Both the position numbers and the translations under genes were made by a program. A stretch of 64,000 nt of DNA, from positions 1,736,001 through 1,800,000 of the forward strand of contig OZ251507.1 in assembly GCA_965242895.1 (NCBI GenBank), read 5' to 3'. Positions 60,198 through 64,000 of this stretch are shown one piece after another; position 1 is the first letter of the stretch; every line of letters starts with the position of its first letter. The notes under the pieces are model-generated. The model made no database searches. It worked only from the letters and a program-made list of their open reading frames with translations, and was not told the origin of the DNA. The stretch is from CATQHL01 sp965242895. Lineage in GTDB: Bacteria; Actinomycetota; Acidimicrobiia; Acidimicrobiales; CATQHL01.

Positions 60198-60965
60198 TCA
60201 GTACATCAACATTGCGCCGCTCACGTTTATTGTCGCCCCGCTTATGAAACCGGCATGCTGGCTGGCTAGGAAAACCACCGTGCCGGCCAGCTCCTCCGGT
60301 TCGGCTATCCGGCCGAGCGGGGTGGCCTCAACTAGTTTCTGCAGCAACGCAGGGTCATAGTCGGTGAGCAGCATCGACGTGGCGACCTGCCCTGGCGACA
60401 CAGCGTTGACAGTGATGTCCTCAGTTCCCAGCGTGCGCGCCAGACCCCTGGCCATAGACACGATTCCGCCTTTGGAGGCGCAGTAGGGGATGGCCCCCCC
60501 GAAGCCTCCAGACCACCATCCCTGAGAGGTGAAAAGTATGATCCGTCCGCCCTGACCGGCTTCGATCATTACCTCTGACGCCTTCCTAGCCAAGAAAAAC
60601 GATGCCCGCAGATTCACGTTGAGCTGCAGATCCCAGTCTTCTTCAGTCACGTCGGCGATTTTTGCTCGACGTCGAAGCACCGCCGCTAGGTGCGCTAGCA
60701 CGAAGAGGTTGCCGAACTCTGAACGAGCCCGTTCCACTAGTTCCGCCTGGGCGTCGAGATTGGTTAGGTCCACGCCCACCCCTATGTGGCCGTCGCCTTC
60801 CATGTCAGCTACCACTTCGTCTATGGCTTCCTGGTTTACGTCCACGGCCATCACTTTTGCGCCGGCGGCGGAAAACGCCTTAGCGACCGGGCGCCCTATG
60901 CCGCCCGCTGCGCCTGTGACTATCACGCCCTTGCCTTCGAGTCCTGCTCCTAGGTTCCAAGCCAT
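60198..60965 (-). CDS. Short-chain dehydrogenase/reductase
   Basis: 255 residues: VIVTGAAGGIGRPVAKAF, acidic residue in AVDVNQE (NAD type), GGRIILFTSQG with a catalytic Ser, YCASKGGI and the C-terminal INVSGAMLMY. A sugar dehydrogenase role (L-fucose/L-rhamnose or keto-deoxy acid dehydrogenase) is suggested by neighbours. 99 bp before it on the same strand lies the enolase-superfamily gene. Confidence 0.85.
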   Translation of the reverse strand: MAWNLGAGLEGKGVIVTGAAGGIGRPVAKAFSAAGAKVMAVDVNQEAIDEVVADMEGDGHIGVGVDLTNLDAQAELVERARSEFGNLFVLAHLAAVLRRRAKIADVTEEDWDLQLNVNLRASFFLARKASEVMIEAGQGGRIILFTSQGWWSGGFGGAIPYCASKGGIVSMARGLARTLGTEDITVNAVSPGQVATSMLLTDYDPALLQKLVEATPLGRIAEPEELAGTVVFLASQHAGFISGATINVSGAMLMY

Positions 60966-61064
60966 CTGCTTTTCCTCCTTATTGTTTCCGATTCCTTGAA
61001 GCTTCCTTGAAGCCGCTTTTCCTAGCGGCTTTGCGGCTGAGGCTGCTCAGGCTGCTCAGAGTGC

Positions 61065-62186
61065 TCAGAGTCGGTAGCGGTCAACCACTTCCTCAATCAC
61101 CTCTATACCCAGACCGCGGCCTTCAGGCGGGTAGACCCAGCCGTCGACGTGTTCGAACGGCTCAGGTACCAGTTCGTGCTGCATGGGGTTTGCCAACGGC
61201 TTGAACTCGAACAGCTTGCAGGAACTGCTCGAAAAGCTGATGGCCAGGCTGGCCGCTGTCACGATGGCCGAAGACCAGGCGTGAGCATTCGCCTGCCTCC
61301 CGTAGTACTCCACCCTTTCTGTGAGTTTCTTGAAGCCTGTGATGCCGTCGGCGCGCCCAGGGTCGCAGCCGATTACGTCCACGGTGCCGGTTTCCAGCAG
61401 ACGCTCGAATCCCTTCAGAGTCCACTCCCGCTCCCCGTAGGCGATCAGCGTCTCCGTCTTGGCGCGCAGGTTTGCGTACCCCTCAGGGTCCCAAGCCCCC
61501 AGCGGCTCCTCCACCCAGGTGAGGTTGTATTCGTCAAAGGCTCTGCAGCGTTTCACGGCGGTGGTGACGTCCCAGCGGATCCTCACGCCCATATCAAGCA
61601 TCAACATCTTCTCAGGCCCGATGGCTTCCCGCATCGCCTTCACGTACTCCACGTCGCGGTCGTGCTCGAAGCCGAGGTTGGCGTTGCCTCTCTTGCCGAA
61701 GCCCACTTTCATCCCCTGCAGGCCGTCGGAGAGCCACTCCTGGGCTTCCTCGGCCATCTCCGGGATGGAGGAGTGGTGGGCGTGGCTGGAGGCGATGGCT
61801 GGTAAGCGGTCGTGCACCGGCCCGCCCAGCATCTCGGTTACGCTGCAGCCCAACGCCTTGCCGCGCAGGTCCCAGAGTGCTATGTCCAGGGCTGAGACCG
61901 CGAATGAAGCAATCCCGCCCTCATACCCGTACCACCAGGAGTGTTCCTTCAGGGAGCGGTACAGGGCGTCGTTGTTGACAGGGTTCTTTCCTATTAGCAA
62001 CTCCGACATTCCATCGATCACCGCCGCCGTGGCGCGACTGGCCTCCGGCCACATCGTGACGGATTCCCCCCAACCAACCTGTCCGTCGTCGGCGGTGATT
62101 TTGGCTAAGCAGAGATGCCGGTAGGCGTTAAAGTCATTGGGTTCGGGGTAGGTGACGGGAATTGCCTCCACCGACTTGATTTTCAT
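61065..62186 (-). CDS. Enolase-superfamily dehydratase (mandelate racemase group)
   Basis: 373 residues. N-terminal capping domain (EAIPVTYPEPNDFN, WGESVTMWPEA), then barrel: GMKVGFGK with Lys160 and Lys165 as base candidates, Asp198 (LMLDMG), Glu226 (WVEEPL) and Glu252 (YGERE) as Mg ligands, and His302 in NAHAWSSAI as the second acid/base. This is the arrangement of sugar-acid dehydratases and racemases. Next to a deoxysugar mutarotase and SDRs it is most likely an L-fuconate or L-rhamnonate dehydratase; the substrate is inferred from context only. Starts 121 bp after the upstream SDR. Confidence 0.87.
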   Translation of the reverse strand: MKIKSVEAIPVTYPEPNDFNAYRHLCLAKITADDGQVGWGESVTMWPEASRATAAVIDGMSELLIGKNPVNNDALYRSLKEHSWWYGYEGGIASFAVSALDIALWDLRGKALGCSVTEMLGGPVHDRLPAIASSHAHHSSIPEMAEEAQEWLSDGLQGMKVGFGKRGNANLGFEHDRDVEYVKAMREAIGPEKMLMLDMGVRIRWDVTTAVKRCRAFDEYNLTWVEEPLGAWDPEGYANLRAKTETLIAYGEREWTLKGFERLLETGTVDVIGCDPGRADGITGFKKLTERVEYYGRQANAHAWSSAIVTAASLAISFSSSSCKLFEFKPLANPMQHELVPEPFEHVDGWVYPPEGRGLGIEVIEEVVDRYRL

Positions 62187-62307
62187 CGCAGACCTCCTTA
62201 AGTGCTGTGGGTAATGCTCTGGGGATGAAATGGGCTCAAACGAAACAGAAGATGAAACGGAAGCAGCCAGCCGCCCGGTTGGGTCAGCCGGTTCAGTCCG
62301 GCGTTCC

Positions 62308-63051
62308 TCACCACATCACCAACCCGCCAGAGAAGTTGACGGCTTGTCCGGTCATGTAGCTGGAATCAGGGCCCAAAAGATAGTTAATCAGCCCAGCGAG
62401 TTCGGCGGTCGTCCCGTCCCGCCCCATCGGAACCATCTCCCTGCGGATACGCACTAGTTCGTCTCTGCCGATATTTCTCAGCCGCGAGACCTCATTCAGC
62501 ACATAGTCCTGCATGGGAGTGTCGATAATGCCTGGGCAGATAGCGTTGACCCGTACCGGAACGGAGGCCAAGGCGTAAGCAAAGGAGCGGGTGATGGAGA
62601 GCACAGCCGCCTTTGTCTGAGCGTAGCTGGCTGTCTCTAACGTGCTTGTGAGCTTGGCCGAGCTCGAGGAGAGGTTTACGACAGCGCTTCCGGGGGGCAT
62701 GCTGCGGCCGATCCCCTGACACAGGAAAAACACAGCTTCAGAGTTGATGGCGTTGATCTCCCGCCAGTCCTCCAAAGTCACGTCCCAGATGGGCAGATTC
62801 TTGATGATGGCCGCAGCGTTCACGAGTCCTTCACAACCCTGACCAGCCGAGATCACGTCTTGGCGTCCCTGCGGGTCAGACAGGTCAGCAACCATGACCT
62901 CAGCGCCGAGAGCGGCGACTTCGGCCAGTTTCTCGGCGTTGCGGTCAACGCCGAGAACGGAGTGACCCTCGGCCAGCAACCGTTCCACTGCGCCTCTGCC
63001 GATTCCTTGGGCTGCCCCTGTTACCAGGATTCGACGGCTGACCTTCGACAT
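62308..63051 (-). CDS. Short-chain dehydrogenase/reductase
   Basis: 247 residues: ILVTGAAQGIGRGAVERLL, NAAAIIKN, NLSSSSAKLT with a catalytic Ser, SYAQTKAAVL (Tyr-x3-Lys), PGIIDTPMQDY and a C-terminal VNFSGGLVMW. First gene of the minus-strand SDR-dehydratase-SDR run; a sugar or keto-acid dehydrogenase by context. The 88-bp gap to the divergent gene at 63140 holds the promoters of both. Confidence 0.85.
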   Translation of the reverse strand: MSKVSRRILVTGAAQGIGRGAVERLLAEGHSVLGVDRNAEKLAEVAALGAEVMVADLSDPQGRQDVISAGQGCEGLVNAAAIIKNLPIWDVTLEDWREINAINSEAVFFLCQGIGRSMPPGSAVVNLSSSSAKLTSTLETASYAQTKAAVLSITRSFAYALASVPVRVNAICPGIIDTPMQDYVLNEVSRLRNIGRDELVRIRREMVPMGRDGTTAELAGLINYLLGPDSSYMTGQAVNFSGGLVMW

Positions 63052-63139
63052 CTGACTGCTCCCTTTCTATCTTCTGCAGCCTGCCTTCTGAGGCTTGCTG
63101 AATACCCTGAGACTAGCGAGTTATGAGAGGAGTTTCTCT

Positions 63140-64000
63140 ATGACGCATCTCACTTGGTCAGACGACCTAGGCAAGCGCATTCGAGCGGGAGACTGGCCCG
63201 ATCAGGCCATCGGCACCGTAACAAAGGTAAACGAGGCCATAGCAGATGGCCGCTGGGAAGTGGCAGCCCAGCTAATTGACTATTTCATGGAGGAAGCCAA
63301 GGTAGTCCAGGTGATATACGACACTTGGACTCCTGGTTTCCTGGAGTGGCTTTCCCTCTCCGGAGTATCAGAGGAGGAACTTGACGAACTCTGCGTGGGA
63401 CTGAGCAGAGAACTCGCTATGCCAGACGGGAGCGCCTTCGACGGCGACGCCCTCTGGCTAGAACTAGGCGCACAGGCCGGGCGGCTCACCCACGCTGTGC
63501 GAGCCCAGTTAATCCAACGCGATGAGGCTCTCGCCGACTTCGACGCTTTACGGGAAGCGTGGCGACGCATTCACGACCGCTGGGCCGACTACCTCTCGGG
63601 ACTGTTGGCGTACGCGGCCCAGCGTTTCGGGGAAGAGGCGCTCGAGGCCATGTACCGCCACGCCCTCGAGCCGTACATCCAGGAGCGCTACATGGCCTTT
63701 GACCTGAGGAAACGAGACTATGCCGAGACCCTCTTCCGCAACTTGTACACCTCCGTAGAAGGTATGCGCAGCCACTTGGTGGGGCCCCAACGACTGGGAA
63801 ATATCGACCTGATCGAGCACGATGACCGCTGGGTGTTCAGTTTCGATCCGTGCGGCTCAGGAGGGCGGCAAGTACGCGGGATAGGAGTGGAGAACTCCGT
63901 GGTGGGAGCGCAGAGGGCTGAGCGCTTCGGCGTGACAAAACGAGAGCACGACTGGGCCTGGAACAGCAAAGGCGTGTGCTATTACTGCGCCCACTGCTGT
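63140..64000 (+). CDS. Unrecognised protein with a Cys-rich end (3' end outside window)
   Basis: ATG 63140 after the ribosome site gagaggag; 287 residues visible, then the window ends. The N-terminal 200 residues are predicted helical and charged (for example REAWRRIHDRWADYLSG and EAMYRHALEPYIQERYM), with a small mixed region following. Beyond residue 235 lies FDPCGSGGRQVRGIG and near the edge GVCYYCAHCC, five Cys in total in this part, which would suit metal binding. I do not recognise the family. It is divergent from the SDR gene and may belong to the sugar-acid cluster or be independent. Confidence 0.55.
   Translation, partial: MTHLTWSDDLGKRIRAGDWPDQAIGTVTKVNEAIADGRWEVAAQLIDYFMEEAKVVQVIYDTWTPGFLEWLSLSGVSEEELDELCVGLSRELAMPDGSAFDGDALWLELGAQAGRLTHAVRAQLIQRDEALADFDALREAWRRIHDRWADYLSGLLAYAAQRFGEEALEAMYRHALEPYIQERYMAFDLRKRDYAETLFRNLYTSVEGMRSHLVGPQRLGNIDLIEHDDRWVFSFDPCGSGGRQVRGIGVENSVVGAQRAERFGVTKREHDWAWNSKGVCYYCAHCC

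Overview
The window looks like the chromosome of a GC-rich actinobacterium, probably of the Acidimicrobiia type. This is inferred from gene content, not from a marker gene: WhiB, SenX3-RegX3, a UPF0182 membrane protein, a DUF2342 protein, a three-gene succinate dehydrogenase with a one-piece cytochrome b subunit, a DivIVA-like coiled coil and many GTG/TTG starts. I see no rRNA, tRNA, CRISPR array, insertion sequence or prophage.

Layout. 1-2.2 kb: a SpoIID/LytB-type secreted protein cut by the window edge, then a GDP-mannose 4,6-dehydratase. 2.2-7.9 kb (minus): a probable operon sdhC-sdhA-sdhB, a DUF368 undecaprenyl-phosphate-type transporter, Fe/Mn superoxide dismutase and an SCP2-like protein. 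8.1-9.2 kb: whiB, tatA and a small unknown gene. 9.4-17 kb: a complete phosphate locus, pstS-pstC-pstA-pstB-phoU-senX3-regX3, preceded by a PHO-box-like repeat. 17-28.5 kb: an MFS transporter, a DUF2342 protein without its zinc motif, an epimerase-like SDR, moaE, mreB, a Lon-type PDZ protease, a DivIVA-like protein and UPF0182. 28.5-36 kb: two acyl-CoA synthetases, a ketopantoate-reductase-like enzyme, an esterase and a lipoprotein. 36.4-39.2 kb: DinB-like protein, then an AlbA_2/ParA pair that overlaps and may be a mobile or defence module. 39-49 kb (minus): a branched-chain-type ABC importer (livKHMGF) followed by an SDR, a VOC protein, an FAD oxidoreductase and a glutaminyl cyclase-like lipoprotein. 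49-64 kb: catabolic genes.

The catabolic part divides in two. The first (49.1-56.8 kb) holds a CoA ligase, a MenB/BadI-type crotonase, an acyl-CoA dehydrogenase, an SDR and an Old-Yellow-Enzyme reductase; together with the importer this suggests uptake and CoA-dependent breakdown of a cyclic or branched acid. The second (59.8-63.1 kb) holds a deoxysugar mutarotase, two SDRs and an enolase-superfamily dehydratase, the parts of an oxidative, phosphate-free L-fucose/L-rhamnose route. Each part is accompanied by one member of a paralogous pair (51191-52069 and 58799-59695) that I do not recognise; each of these proteins consists of two copies of one ~120-residue domain. This is the best candidate for something undescribed.

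A second theme is short tandem duplications, 10-60 bp, present at more than ten places both between and inside genes and often perfect, which implies recent and frequent slippage or recombination.
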